Source of the DNA: Zoroaster sp. YZ-2022
Taxonomy: Eukaryota > Echinodermata > Asteroidea > Forcipulatida > Zoroasteridae
Assembly: GCA_029582265.1 (NCBI GenBank)
Contig: CM055830.1
Location: 30,917,172-30,981,171 of the forward strand
Reading direction: 5' to 3'
DNA: 64,000 bases
Positions within the stretch are counted from its first letter, which is position 1. Each line of letters begins with the position of its first letter. Position numbers and translations under genes: made by a program. Below are positions 34,713 to 43,070 of the stretch, in pieces. Under the pieces are notes generated by a model, which saw only the letters and a list, made by a program, of their open reading frames with translations, had not been told where the DNA came from and did not search any database.

Positions 34713-34979
34713 TTAAACGTTTATAAAATAATTAGTTACTTTAATAAAAAAATAGAGAAACCAATAGTTAATACGAGATAAATTAACATTATTAGCAAGT
34801 AAATTAAGATTATTTATTAGATCTTTTACTTGTTTTTTATCTATACTCGCTATTAAATTTTGTACTTGCTTTGTATTTTCATTTAAAACTAAAACTAGTT
34901 CATTTCTTTTTTCTTCAGTATTAACTAGTAAATTAAGATTATTTATTGTTTCTTTTACTTGCTCAATATTTGTACTCAT
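34713..34979 (-). CDS. Small coiled-coil protein with C-terminal membrane helix
   Basis: About 88 residues from the ATG at 34979 (MSTNIEQVKE). A longer frame reaches 35021 but lacks a better start. The sequence contains an internal duplication (VKETINNLNLLVN and VKDLINNLNLLAN about 38 residues apart) with heptad spacing, then a Phe/Tyr-rich hydrophobic end (YWFLYFFIKVTNYF). It abuts the next minus-strand gene by 3 bp. Family unknown; intact. Confidence 0.5.
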   Translation of the reverse strand: MSTNIEQVKETINNLNLLVNTEEKRNELVLVLNENTKQVQNLIASIDKKQVKDLINNLNLLANNVNLSRINYWFLYFFIKVTNYFINV

Positions 34980-35022
34980 AAATAAATATTCTAATGTTAT
35001 TGTATTCCTAGCGAAGATCAAA

Positions 35023-35108
35023 AAACGCGTGAAATTATATTTATTGTAATTGGAATGAGTCTTGTAGGTTACGCGAGTTATAAATTATTAAAAAAAGATA
35101 AAAAGTAA
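35023..35108 (+). CDS. Possible short membrane peptide, no clear start
   Basis: An open stretch ending TAA at 35106 encodes charged residues, then EIIFIVIGMSLVGYASYKLL and a Lys-rich tail, the layout of a single-span membrane peptide. No ATG precedes the hydrophobic segment in frame, only the internal Met. It may be the 3' end of a lost gene. Low confidence. Confidence 0.25.
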
Positions 35109-35115
35109 TTGTAAA

Positions 35116-36543
35116 ATGGCGGAAGGAGGATATGATGATATACCGATAGAAGATTTAGGCACTCAAGATGATCAAACAGCTACAAGCCCTACAACTGATT
35201 TTTTCAATAGTGAAATTGAAAAAGAAGAAGAAAGAAACCTAGAAAGAGAAGAAAGAGAAATAGTAAAAGAAAAGGGAAAAGAAAGAACAAGAGAAATAGA
35301 AAAGAATGGTAAAATAAAAAAGCTAAGAAAAAAATTAATTAAAGATTACGTTAAAGAATTTTACGACCAATCTGGATTTAACCCCCCAGTATTTGATGCC
35401 AATAATTTTGAATTACAAAAAAAAACTCAATACTTGATTTTTTTTTTTAAAGGTAAACCAACATTCATTTTGTCTAATGAAAAAACAAAAATTGGTTTTA
35501 AATCTTTAAAAACTCTAGCAGGTAGATATGGTGTTGATTTTGTAAGAAAAGATTTAGGCTTAGTTAATTATAATATAAAACCATTACCGCCGCGAGAACA
35601 AAAAGCAGTAACTGATAATTTTGATACGGTAGAAGACGCGCAAAGACAACCCGAACCATTAGAGCCAAAAATTATTATCGATAAAACACCTCATCGTAGA
35701 GAAGGAACTCATCAGTTACCATCGGCACCAGATCAATTTATTCAAATTTTAGACGAAACGATAGAAGCTACCGAAAATACAATAGATGTTCTTTCAGAAT
35801 ACGGAGATTTAAAGGATAGTCACGATTTAAGAACTTTAGAGGGTCTCGGTAAACTTATGTCAACTCGACGAGGTGCAAAATTAGAATTATATTTTAGATA
35901 CGCAGAGAATCAAGAAAAAATAGCTAATGTTGAACAAAGAATAAAAGAAAATGCGATAGGTGATGAAGATGCGATGAATGCACTTTATCAATCAAGGCGA
36001 CAACTACTAAATGAAGCCGATGCGATAAGAGAAGCTTTTAAAGATTTAGGTTTTGATATTAAAAGCCTTTACATCGGAATTGAAAAAGCGTTGAAAGCGT
36101 TAAATGGAAGAGAACGCACGTTGGGCGAAAAAATTAAAGGCTTATTTAAAAAACATGGTATAGCGATCGCTAGTGTATTAACGGCTTTTAGTATGACTAT
36201 CGCTTTTATCGTTGAATCGATTACCAATACTGTAAGTTCAGTTTTACCTAAACCTACACCACCCACCCCAATTCCACCGGCACCAACACCAACGCCACCA
36301 GAACCTAGCAGTGGCGGTGTAAAAGAGTGGATACAAAAAACATTAAAAAATCTAGCTAATACATTATCTAAACTAGGAGCGAAAGCTTTAGCCAAGGCTT
36401 TACCGGCTATTATAGGATCGATAATAAGTTGGTTATTGACTACCATTTCAAAAGTAGTATCATGGACGGCGGAACATTTGTTAATAGCGTTAACTGGAGT
36501 TGGAGTATTAGTTTTAACCTACATGCGCAAGCAGCTTTTCTAA
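35116..36543 (+). CDS. 475-residue coiled-coil/membrane protein, unknown
   Basis: The longest intact gene apart from polymerase. Residues about 33-75 are very charged and helical (EKEEERNLEREEREIVKEKG). Residues 80-150 form a compact mixed region, and 200-340 are long helices. A hydrophobic segment (IAIASVLTAFSMTIAFIVES) at about 347-368 is followed by a Pro-rich hinge (TPPTPIPPAPTPTPP) at about 380-397. Then come an amphipathic Lys/Ala/Leu helix (LSKLGAKALAKALPAIIGSI) and a final membrane helix. Domain order suggests a structural or membrane-interacting virion protein, possibly membrane-disrupting; that is inference. Similar unnamed proteins occur beside such polymerases in invertebrate genomes as far as I recall. 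No break seen. Confidence 0.6.
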   Translation: MAEGGYDDIPIEDLGTQDDQTATSPTTDFFNSEIEKEEERNLEREEREIVKEKGKERTREIEKNGKIKKLRKKLIKDYVKEFYDQSGFNPPVFDANNFELQKKTQYLIFFFKGKPTFILSNEKTKIGFKSLKTLAGRYGVDFVRKDLGLVNYNIKPLPPREQKAVTDNFDTVEDAQRQPEPLEPKIIIDKTPHRREGTHQLPSAPDQFIQILDETIEATENTIDVLSEYGDLKDSHDLRTLEGLGKLMSTRRGAKLELYFRYAENQEKIANVEQRIKENAIGDEDAMNALYQSRRQLLNEADAIREAFKDLGFDIKSLYIGIEKALKALNGRERTLGEKIKGLFKKHGIAIASVLTAFSMTIAFIVESITNTVSSVLPKPTPPTPIPPAPTPTPPEPSSGGVKEWIQKTLKNLANTLSKLGAKALAKALPAIIGSIISWLLTTISKVVSWTAEHLLIALTGVGVLVLTYMRKQLF

Positions 36544-37463
36544 AATAACAATTCGTAAATCATGACACCTAGTCCAGTTAAAATCACAAAACCAAGTATT
36601 AAAGATTTTTTTTCTTCTAAGTGATTGCCATTATCACTAACACTGTCTAGTTCTTGAGATAAAGGTGGTGTAGAGAGAGATTCTTCCAAAGAGTCTTCTT
36701 TTATTTCACTAACGCTAGGTGAGTCGAGTGGGTGTGCTATCGTAGAGGGAGTTGTTAAATAATTAGATTCTTCTACGTGGTTTTCCTCAAAGTTAGTATG
36801 TTTTGCAATTAATGGAGTTGGTGGTGAAGAATCTAAAATAGGAGGAGGAACAGGTGCTGAGTTTAGATCTAAATTCGAACCTAGAGATAAATCACGCGTT
36901 GCAATTAATAAATTATTGTTGTATCCAGCGTACGTACCTATTCGTAAATTCATATCACTCGGCATCATGTATAAATTTTCTCCGATAGCAAAATTTAATT
37001 GTGAACGAGCATATTGTAAAACATCTTGATAGCGTTGAATAGAAGATTGTAAATCTACAGGGGAATCAATTTCTGCATTTACTATATTTATAAATTCACG
37101 TTGCGCGTCTAAACCAGTACCACCCGCTAAAAAAGAACTTTTTGCTTGCGCTTGAGCTCCTAAAATCGCATAAACATACGTTCTTATAGAATCGTTAATT
37201 CTTTCCGTACCTATATCCGTAAAACCTACCGAGTTGCCGATTATAAATTTTGTCCACGCGAGCTCTGTAGATGGAGATTGTAAAATGTAACCAATTGTGT
37301 AAGTTGAGGGATGATCTCCAAAACTCATTTTTGTCGCGGTTTTATAATAATCATAATCGGTTACCTCGCTAGAGATGACGTTTAAACTACTTTTATCGTA
37401 GTTGTGAGTGGGAACGGGCTTGTAACCGTTATCGTAATAATAAGCAGTTCCTAATCCAGGCAA
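36540..37463 (-). CDS. 307-residue protein with C-terminal anchor, unknown
   Basis: Overlaps the end of the 475-residue gene by 4 bp, tail to tail. The first two-thirds look like a folded domain (AYYYDNGYKPVP, GYILQSPSTELAWTKFIIGN, QREFINIVNAEI, ENLYMMPSDMNLR). Then a Pro/Ser/Glu-rich linker follows and a terminal membrane helix (LILGFVILTGLGVMIYELLF). The frame starts at a TTG with no in-frame ATG before an upstream stop, so the true N-terminus is missing or frameshifted. Family not recognised. A membrane-anchored virion protein is plausible. Confidence 0.5.
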   Translation of the reverse strand: MPGLGTAYYYDNGYKPVPTHNYDKSSLNVISSEVTDYDYYKTATKMSFGDHPSTYTIGYILQSPSTELAWTKFIIGNSVGFTDIGTERINDSIRTYVYAILGAQAQAKSSFLAGGTGLDAQREFINIVNAEIDSPVDLQSSIQRYQDVLQYARSQLNFAIGENLYMMPSDMNLRIGTYAGYNNNLLIATRDLSLGSNLDLNSAPVPPPILDSSPPTPLIAKHTNFEENHVEESNYLTTPSTIAHPLDSPSVSEIKEDSLEESLSTPPLSQELDSVSDNGNHLEEKKSLILGFVILTGLGVMIYELLF

Positions 37464-37518
37464 TTTATATCTTCTCGCTGTTTACAATTATTCAATGTTG
37501 ATTTATGAAAGTCTTTGC

Positions 37519-37971
37519 TTAGTCTTTTATACGCTTAACGCCTATATTATTATCAAACGCGCTAAAATAATTTTGAAAAGATGTAGGGCAACTCATTTTT
37601 TTTAGTAGTCGTCTTATTTGATAATAAACGTGAAATCTAAAAAAACTACGAATCATCATATTTAAATGATTTAAATGTTGTTAACTTACGCCACATCTCG
37701 TTGAACCACAATACGTTGTAAAATTTATTTGATTTTGATAAAAAATTAACGGATTATTATGCCAATCATCAACAACTTTATCGCTAGTAACTTTAGGTAA
37801 CTTGTAGTTGCTAAAAACATTATCAAAATGTGCGGTAAAAAACTCGTTTTCGTTAACGTAAATGTTTATACTCGTTAAATCGCTAGCGTTAAAATTTTGA
37901 GGCGCTGTAAAATTTCCAGATGCTGGATATGAATACGTAAAATAACTCTTAAATGCTAATGGAAACGCCAT
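37519..37971 (-). pseudogene. Small beta-rich protein with in-frame stop, unknown
   Basis: Starts at the ATG at 37971 (MAFPLAFKSYF), not the upstream start at 38004. A TAA at 37681-37683 follows STRCGVS, yet the same frame remains open for about 54 more codons. That part has a strongly basic, aromatic region (SFFRFHVYYQIRRLLKK) and MSCPTSFQNYFSAF before a stop at 37519. The two parts read like one protein of about 150 residues broken by a nonsense change. The alternative is two genes. No family recognised. Divergent from the next gene across a palindromic promoter. Confidence 0.5.
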
Positions 37972-37998
37972 TTTATTATATAAATATATAATAAAATG
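37969..37998. promoter_or_regulatory. Palindromic bidirectional promoter/start region
   Basis: A 30-bp inverted repeat begins CATTTTATTATAT and ends ATATAATAAAATG, with AAAT between. The outer triplets are the start codons of the divergent genes 37971 (minus) and 37996 (plus). The arms hold TATA-like text. One symmetric element probably drives both. Confidence 0.65.
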
Positions 37999-38670
37999 TA
38001 TCATACCGTTGAATTAGAAATTGAAAAAAATGGTGGACAAGTTGAATTAGCCTACCCTATCGATAACAGAGGAGACAATCTCACAATAGCATTACTTAGC
38101 ATAAATATTTGGGTAGGATATTACAACGTGCGTAAAAAAGAAAAAATTATCTATCGTACAACGGCGTTAGATGATGTTATAAAATTAATCGAACCAGGGC
38201 TTTACAACATTTTTGAAATTATAGATATTATATCAAAAAACGAGTCTTGGATAACGTTTACGATCAATCATGAGATAGGTACTTACACGTTAAAGTTAAA
38301 CGATGAAAACAAGTCAGCAAAATTTACAGCTGGTTTAGCTAATTTACTAGGACTTCATAATGAATTTTTAACCGTAGGAGAATATAGTAAAAAAATCGAT
38401 ATAAACCCTTTTAAAAGTTTAAACATTCATTGCGACCAAGTTTCTACAACTAATAATTATTTTAATGGTAGTCCAAGCACCCTTTTAAATGTTTTTCCTT
38501 TGCAAGGTAAATCATTCGGAGATAGTATGTGGATGGAATATAAAAATCCATCATTTAAAAAATTAGAGGTGGGTACTTTTAGCGAATTAAGTTTTCAAAT
38601 TAAAGATTCAAAGGGTAGAGATATAAATAATCACGGTTTTCCCGCTATTTTAAATCTAGAAATTATATAA
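37996..38670 (+). CDS. Candidate capsid protein (beta-rich, jelly-roll-like)
   Basis: 224 residues, intact, starting MYHTVELEIEKNGGQV. It alternates short beta-type segments with Gly/Asn turns (LSINIWVGYYNV, GTYTLKLNDENKSAKFTAGL, LNIHCDQVSTTNNYFNG, FPLQGKSFGD, ELSFQIKDSKGRDI, ILNLEI). The LNIHCD...LL.V.P..G...KLEVGTFSELSFQIKD arrangement resembles the C-terminal part of minor-capsid/penton-like proteins from Maverick-type elements. That comparison is from memory and unverified. It is shorter than a full two-jelly-roll protein. It is followed within 3 bp by the next gene, so it is probably part of a morphogenesis cluster. Confidence 0.4.
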   Translation: MYHTVELEIEKNGGQVELAYPIDNRGDNLTIALLSINIWVGYYNVRKKEKIIYRTTALDDVIKLIEPGLYNIFEIIDIISKNESWITFTINHEIGTYTLKLNDENKSAKFTAGLANLLGLHNEFLTVGEYSKKIDINPFKSLNIHCDQVSTTNNYFNGSPSTLLNVFPLQGKSFGDSMWMEYKNPSFKKLEVGTFSELSFQIKDSKGRDINNHGFPAILNLEII

Positions 38671-38672
38671 AT

Positions 38673-39173
38673 ATGGCAAGTATTTACGGCCCTAAACGTA
38701 CAACTCCAACTGCAGATAGTACAAGTACTAGTGGTGTAGCCTCGATTTTACGAGCATCACCTAGTGAAATTTATGAACATCATGGATATATAAACAGAGA
38801 TGAAATTTTACAAAATATAGTTTTAATTGAAAAATTTAATGTTGTACTCGGATGGCACGCTCATTTTAAACAACCCTTTTTTATGTTTAACATTTCACCC
38901 ACGTACTGCAGTATTTTTACGCAATTTATTAAAACTGATAGTTTTGTTACGCATTCAGCAACGCGTGATTATGCTGCTAACGTACATTATATTCCTTCTC
39001 CAGAACGAAATGAGAAATTTCATTTTATTGATAATGAAACGCAACATCTAAAGTATGAAATGTGTTTTAAAATACAACATGTACAAAAGGTTTTTGCAAA
39101 GGCAACCTTTTTTGGCGCGTTAAATTCTAAAATCTGTTTTAATATAAAAATTAAAAGTATACCGCTAAATTAA
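38673..39173 (+). CDS. MASIYGP-family protein, copy 1
   Basis: 166 residues beginning MASIYGPKRTT and ending KICFNIKIKSIPLN. After a Ser/Thr-rich lead the body is beta-rich and aromatic (FNVVLGWHAHFKQPFFMFNI). The start is fixed by TATAAATATGG, the same context as the next gene. It is a paralogue of the broken gene 39209-39795: both the first seven residues and the last block (FFGALNSKICFNIKIKSI against VFGSLDNGICYDIKVSQI) match. Function unknown; a structural role is inferred from position. Confidence 0.55.
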   Translation: MASIYGPKRTTPTADSTSTSGVASILRASPSEIYEHHGYINRDEILQNIVLIEKFNVVLGWHAHFKQPFFMFNISPTYCSIFTQFIKTDSFVTHSATRDYAANVHYIPSPERNEKFHFIDNETQHLKYEMCFKIQHVQKVFAKATFFGALNSKICFNIKIKSIPLN

Positions 39174-39208
39174 AAAATAAAAAAATAAATTATTTTCATA
39201 CTATAAAT

Positions 39209-39795
39209 ATGGCGAGTATTTACGGGCCTAGTCGAGTTAAAAGCCAACTAGTTTTATTTAACAATAATCAAAAAAGTGTAGAAAAGAGTGGTCACTTGTC
39301 AGCAGATGAAATTGATTTAGCGAAAAACGTTGGACAAATAATTTAATTTTTAAAGAACAAAATTATAAGACGAAAATTTCGTTATATAATTTTTCACCCA
39401 GTGATCATGATGATAAATTTGCCTACATCAATTTTTATATTTCTAGATTATTATTTTATTCAGTATTTATTCAAGTATTTGAGGATGAAAATAACTCATA
39501 TTCTTTAGTAAATAGTGAAAAAAAAAACGATGATGATGATGACGATGAATACCGTTTATTAATTCGTGAAGGTGATAGTGAAAAAGAAACTCTTTTAGTT
39601 TATGGCTTAAGTAGATCATTTACTCAGTTGAAACAACTGAGTTTTATCGTAGGTAAAACACGTTATATAAATATTATATTATGCTACGTACAAAAAAATC
39701 TAAATGTTAAAATTATTCTTAAACTATCAGTTTTTGGTTCTTTAGATAATGGAATCTGTTACGATATAAAAGTTAGTCAAATTCTATTAAATTAA
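39209..39795 (+). pseudogene. MASIYGP-family protein, copy 2, frameshifted
   Basis: An ATG at 39209 in the context CTATAAATATGG opens MASIYGPSRVK. The frame stops at 39344-39346, while the plus-one neighbouring frame is open from before that point to a TAA at 39793. The break lies near 39330-39343. The second part has an Asp-rich loop (KKNDDDDDDEYR) and the C-terminal block that matches the preceding gene. This is evidently a tandem duplicate, diverged well beyond the break. Confidence 0.6.
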
Positions 39796-39823
39796 AATCT
39801 TTTTCTATTAATAGTAAACAACA

Positions 39824-40456
39824 ATGAGCGCGCCTATAGAATCAACGAATGTACTTTATCCAAATTTACCGTCAATGACGGATGATGCTAAAACATTTCG
39901 ATTACAAAAAATCGATAGTATTCAAAAAGAATTAACGATTGAAAGAAATGAACGCGATGCTGTCTATAAAAAATATAATAAAATGATTAAAGCTTGTAGT
40001 ATCGTAGAAACTTTATTTGAAATAACCGGTGTAGCAGCGGGAAGTCTTGGAATCGCTAGTATCGCCAGCGTTATATCCGCACCTGCAGGAATAGCATTAG
40101 AATGTGTAGCTGTAGGCTTAGTAAGCTTAGGACTAAACCTTAGATATATAAAATATAGACTAGAAAAAAAAGCTAAAAAACATAATGAAATTAGAGTTTT
40201 AGCTGAAAGTAAACTTAATACTATTTGTGATCATGTTTCTAAAGCCATTGAAGATAGTGTTATAAGTCAAGAAGAATTTAATTTAATCACTAAAGAGCAA
40301 CAAAAGTACGTCTCAATGAGAGAAGCTATACGTCAAACTGCTAAAAAACCATCTAAAAATTTAAATGAATTTAAATTAAATGAAAATGGTGAAAATGATG
40401 ATCAACAAAAAAAAGATGTCATACATCTTGTAGAAAAAATTATGAGTTTAAAGTAA
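39824..40456 (+). CDS. 210-residue helical membrane protein, unknown
   Basis: Intact, starting MSAPIESTNVLYPNLPSM. An N-terminal helix (IQKELTIERNERDAVYKKYN) is followed by two adjacent Gly/Ala-rich hydrophobic segments at about residues 55-105 (GVAAGSLGIASIASVISAPA, ECVAVGLVSLGLNL). A charged helical part with LAESKLNTICDHVSKAIEDS and a polar tail come next. Proteins with this hydrophobic hairpin plus an HNEIRVLAESKLNTI-like block recur next to related polymerases, as I recall, without an assigned function. A role in membrane interaction or virion assembly is inference. Confidence 0.55.
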   Translation: MSAPIESTNVLYPNLPSMTDDAKTFRLQKIDSIQKELTIERNERDAVYKKYNKMIKACSIVETLFEITGVAAGSLGIASIASVISAPAGIALECVAVGLVSLGLNLRYIKYRLEKKAKKHNEIRVLAESKLNTICDHVSKAIEDSVISQEEFNLITKEQQKYVSMREAIRQTAKKPSKNLNEFKLNENGENDDQQKKDVIHLVEKIMSLK

Positions 40457-40530
40457 ATTTTACCGTCAATAAATCATACAGAGATATACCTCTGCAAGTA
40501 AAAATAACAGATAGGCCACCACCGTACGCC

Positions 40531-41517
40531 TCAGCAACGTAATCTTTCTAATCTCACTAAATTTTCTTCTTCTTCATCAAAACTCTTAACCTCTGCATCG
40601 TTGATGACGTCTTCTTCTTCTTTTTCTAAAGAGCTTTCGTCTTTAATGTATGCAGAAAACATACCTAAATTTCCTACTGGCACAACAATCTTTAACAACC
40701 CATTATCGGTATGAGGGGCGTAAAATTGTATTTGATTGTCCAATATTGAAATTTTTAATAAAACAGTAAATAAAGTCATAGCAAAAGTAGCTGTATAAGT
40801 TGGTTGTTGGTGTTGTTTTTTATCAAAATCTCCTAATTCTAAAGCTACGCTATAAAGATTGCCATTATCGCTAGAAAATCTAATAAAATCTATATTGTAC
40901 ATGACAATATTAATAAAAGTACCAACTTGCGACATTTTTTTTAGTTTTAAAAAATCACTGCTTTCTACAACACGAGGATATTTATAAATTCCATGAGAGT
41001 CATCATCGGGTAAACCAATTGGGTTAGTAAAAAACACTGTATTGATACTCACGCTACTAATTTCACATTTGTTTTCACCGCATGATCCAACGATGCACGT
41101 TTTAATATAAAGTTGCTCGTTTTTAACGTAAATTATCAATGATACTTTTCGTTTAATAGTACGAGTCATTTTTTGTAAATGGTTTAAATTGATTATAAAT
41201 TTAATTGGATTTTCGCATTTAAATTCGAAAAAAAATTCACGGTTTAATACTATATCAGCGAGTATTCTTTCTGATTTATCAATCGCTCTACAATAAAAAC
41301 CATTATAATCAACTTTAAAAGTAACCTTTGACTGAATAGTTACTAAAACGTCTATTAAACTTTTAAATGTATAGCCCTTTTTTATTTTAAAATAAAAATC
41401 ATATTCAGTAGATTTCTTCACCGGTTAAGGTGTGCTACCTATATTATCATATTTTAAAAATTTTGATTCATCAAATAATACCGGCGCTAGTATTTCATAT
41501 TTATTATTTCTCTCCAT
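40531..41517 (-). pseudogene. PCNA-like sliding clamp, one in-frame stop
   Basis: A clamp would hold the element polymerase or other repair proteins on DNA. The frame begins at the right-TIR ATG (41517, residues MERNNKYEI). A TAA at 41425-41427 interrupts it, and it then runs uninterrupted to 40531: 296 residues, or about 328 with the first part. Two PCNA-like halves are visible. The first has LIDVLVTIQSKVTFKVDYN, GFYCRAIDKSERILADIVL and INLNHLQKMTRTIKRKVSLI. The second has SSDFLKLKKMSQVGTFINIV, NIDFIRFSSDNGNLYSVALE and LLKIVVPVGNLGMFSAYI. Order, spacing and the GFYCRAID.S element (compare the Asp-Ser region of PCNA) support the fold. An acidic tail follows. Alternative: another viral processivity factor. 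Confidence 0.6.
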
Positions 41518-41797
41518 TTATTACACTTCGAGATAATTTTTTTTTTTTTTTTTTTTTTTAAATCCCACTTTTTTTAACTTACAATTTTTTTTCATTTTTA
41601 ACAATGACGTCATACCTCATTTGCATAATTTGGCGTCTTTACACGTCTTCCGAGTTTTTTACCAAGCATTTTTTTATTTTATATATGGCGTCTTAACACA
41701 CCCACCGATTTAAATATGATTTTAAAAACGCCTTCCGCGTGCTCCCCTTCGTGCATCCGAGGGGTAGTGGCCTAGACCCATTTTCTACCATACTACT
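41490..41797 (-). repeat. Right terminal inverted repeat
   Basis: Complement of 26964-27285. It contains the CRE palindrome (41605-41612), the octamer (41619-41626), a pure T run of about 24 bases where the left copy has a mixed A/T tract, and the ATG of the clamp gene at 41515-41517. Confidence 0.95.
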
Positions 41798-41803
41798 CTT
41801 TCA
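41797..41803 (+). other. Right target-site duplication
   Basis: TCTTTCA, identical to 26958-26964. Confidence 0.85.
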
Positions 41804-42636
41804 AATCTTCGGATTAAATTAACGATAAATTGAGACAATAAGAACTAATAAATAAAGTCCACTTTATAACATATGTTAATGTTCAGGAACTTGTAATCAC
41901 CATGTTCCTCCAAAATCCTTGCAATTTCATGTTGATTTTCGGGAGAAAGTCCGACACTTTTAGCGAGTGATCGTAGATCTCTCTCGCTCGGTCAACTGCA
42001 TTGTGTGTGTGACTCCGCGTTACCGTGGCGGTCGTGAAAAATTGCTTCCAGCCGTCTGAAGAAAAACATGCGATTATTATATCGTATTATCTACTGGAAA
42101 ATGACGTCTGATTTCATTCCAAATTCATATGGGGATGGATTATCGTTCGTACTTTCGGTTTATGGTGCCGTGTTTTGCAAAATTGGCATTGTTTTTCAAA
42201 GATCTTCAACGGAATTTTCAACGATGTTTTCTGCACCCCCCGACTCGCCTATCGATAACGCGCACGTAGAAATCAGTTCCTTGCATGGCAGGCTTTATTT
42301 TTGGTGCCCGCATTCGACTAGATACGACAACTCTTTCCGGTGCAAATGTCAACTTGAAAATTGGAGGCTTCAGATGCGTTGGTAACGTTGTTTCAAAACA
42401 AGCCGGGAGCGCGGGAGGTGGAAAATTCAGAAAGCTTTTTATCGTGTATTTTAAAAATATATTCTGATTTTTCTTTCGCATTCTAATAAATAAAGGATTA
42501 GATTTTTTTATGATATCAAAAATAAGCTGCTTTCTTATGCTTAAAGTCTCTAAATATCATCACAAAAATTGCAAATTCTCATGTTGTTACGCCTTGTCTA
42601 GTGGGGTAAAACGGTGTGTTTGACGCGCCTACTACT
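41804..42636. other. Gene-free flank, CpG-containing patch
   Basis: From about 41930 to 42430 CpG is more frequent than in the surroundings (GTGACTCCGCGTTACCGTGG, CGATAACGCGCACG). This could be a promoter or first exon, but no splice-bounded frame could be chosen. Open frames at 42068-42385 (+) and 42218-42481 (-) overlap and neither is convincing. Confidence 0.35.
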
Positions 42637-43070
42637 ACCCAACTGTTGGACTTAGCTGGAATTGGGACACCCTGCCCCATGTAAAGTATCCCTGTCTGGG
42701 CTATAAAGTACTGAGCCCATCAAAATCCAACACCATGCAGTAACACTACCACCCAACTGTTGGACTTAGCTGGAATTGGGACACCTGGCCCCATGTAAAG
42801 TATCCCTGTCTGGGCTATACAGTACTGAGCCCATCAAAATCCAACACCATGCAGTAACACTACCACCCAACTGTTGGACTTAGATGGAATTGGGACACCC
42901 GGCCCCATGTAAAGTGTCCCTGTCTGGGCTATACAGTACTGAGCCCATCAAAATACAACACCGTGCAGTAACACTACCACCCAACTGTTGGACTTAGCTG
43001 GAATTGGGTCACCCTACCCCATGTAGTGTCCCTGTCTGGGCTATACAGTACTGAGTTCATTAAAATACAA
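42637..43070 (+). repeat. 114-bp tandem array, about 3.8 copies
   Basis: ACCCAACTGTTGGACTTAG starts at 42637, 42751, 42865 and 42979, giving an exact 114-bp period. Copies differ by a few per cent. The same unit is dispersed at 1763, 7430 (reverse) and 24641. Confidence 0.9.

Larger units (their letters stand above)
26964..41797. mobile_element. Maverick/Polinton-like virus-like element
   Basis: A 14.8 kb insertion with TIRs of about 0.3 kb at 26964-27285 and 41490-41797 and a 5-6 bp target duplication. It encodes a protein-primed PolB and a retroviral-type integrase, the two hallmark genes of Mavericks/Polintons and adintoviruses. A PCNA-like clamp, a candidate capsid protein and about eight proteins of unknown function are also present. 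I found no Walker-A packaging ATPase, adenain-type protease or 500-600 residue major capsid protein. PolB and integrase genes converge and once overlapped at their stops (31597-31602). Frameshifts or in-frame stops hit at least seven genes, so this copy is not functional as read. Some homopolymer breaks could be sequencing errors. Confidence 0.92.
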
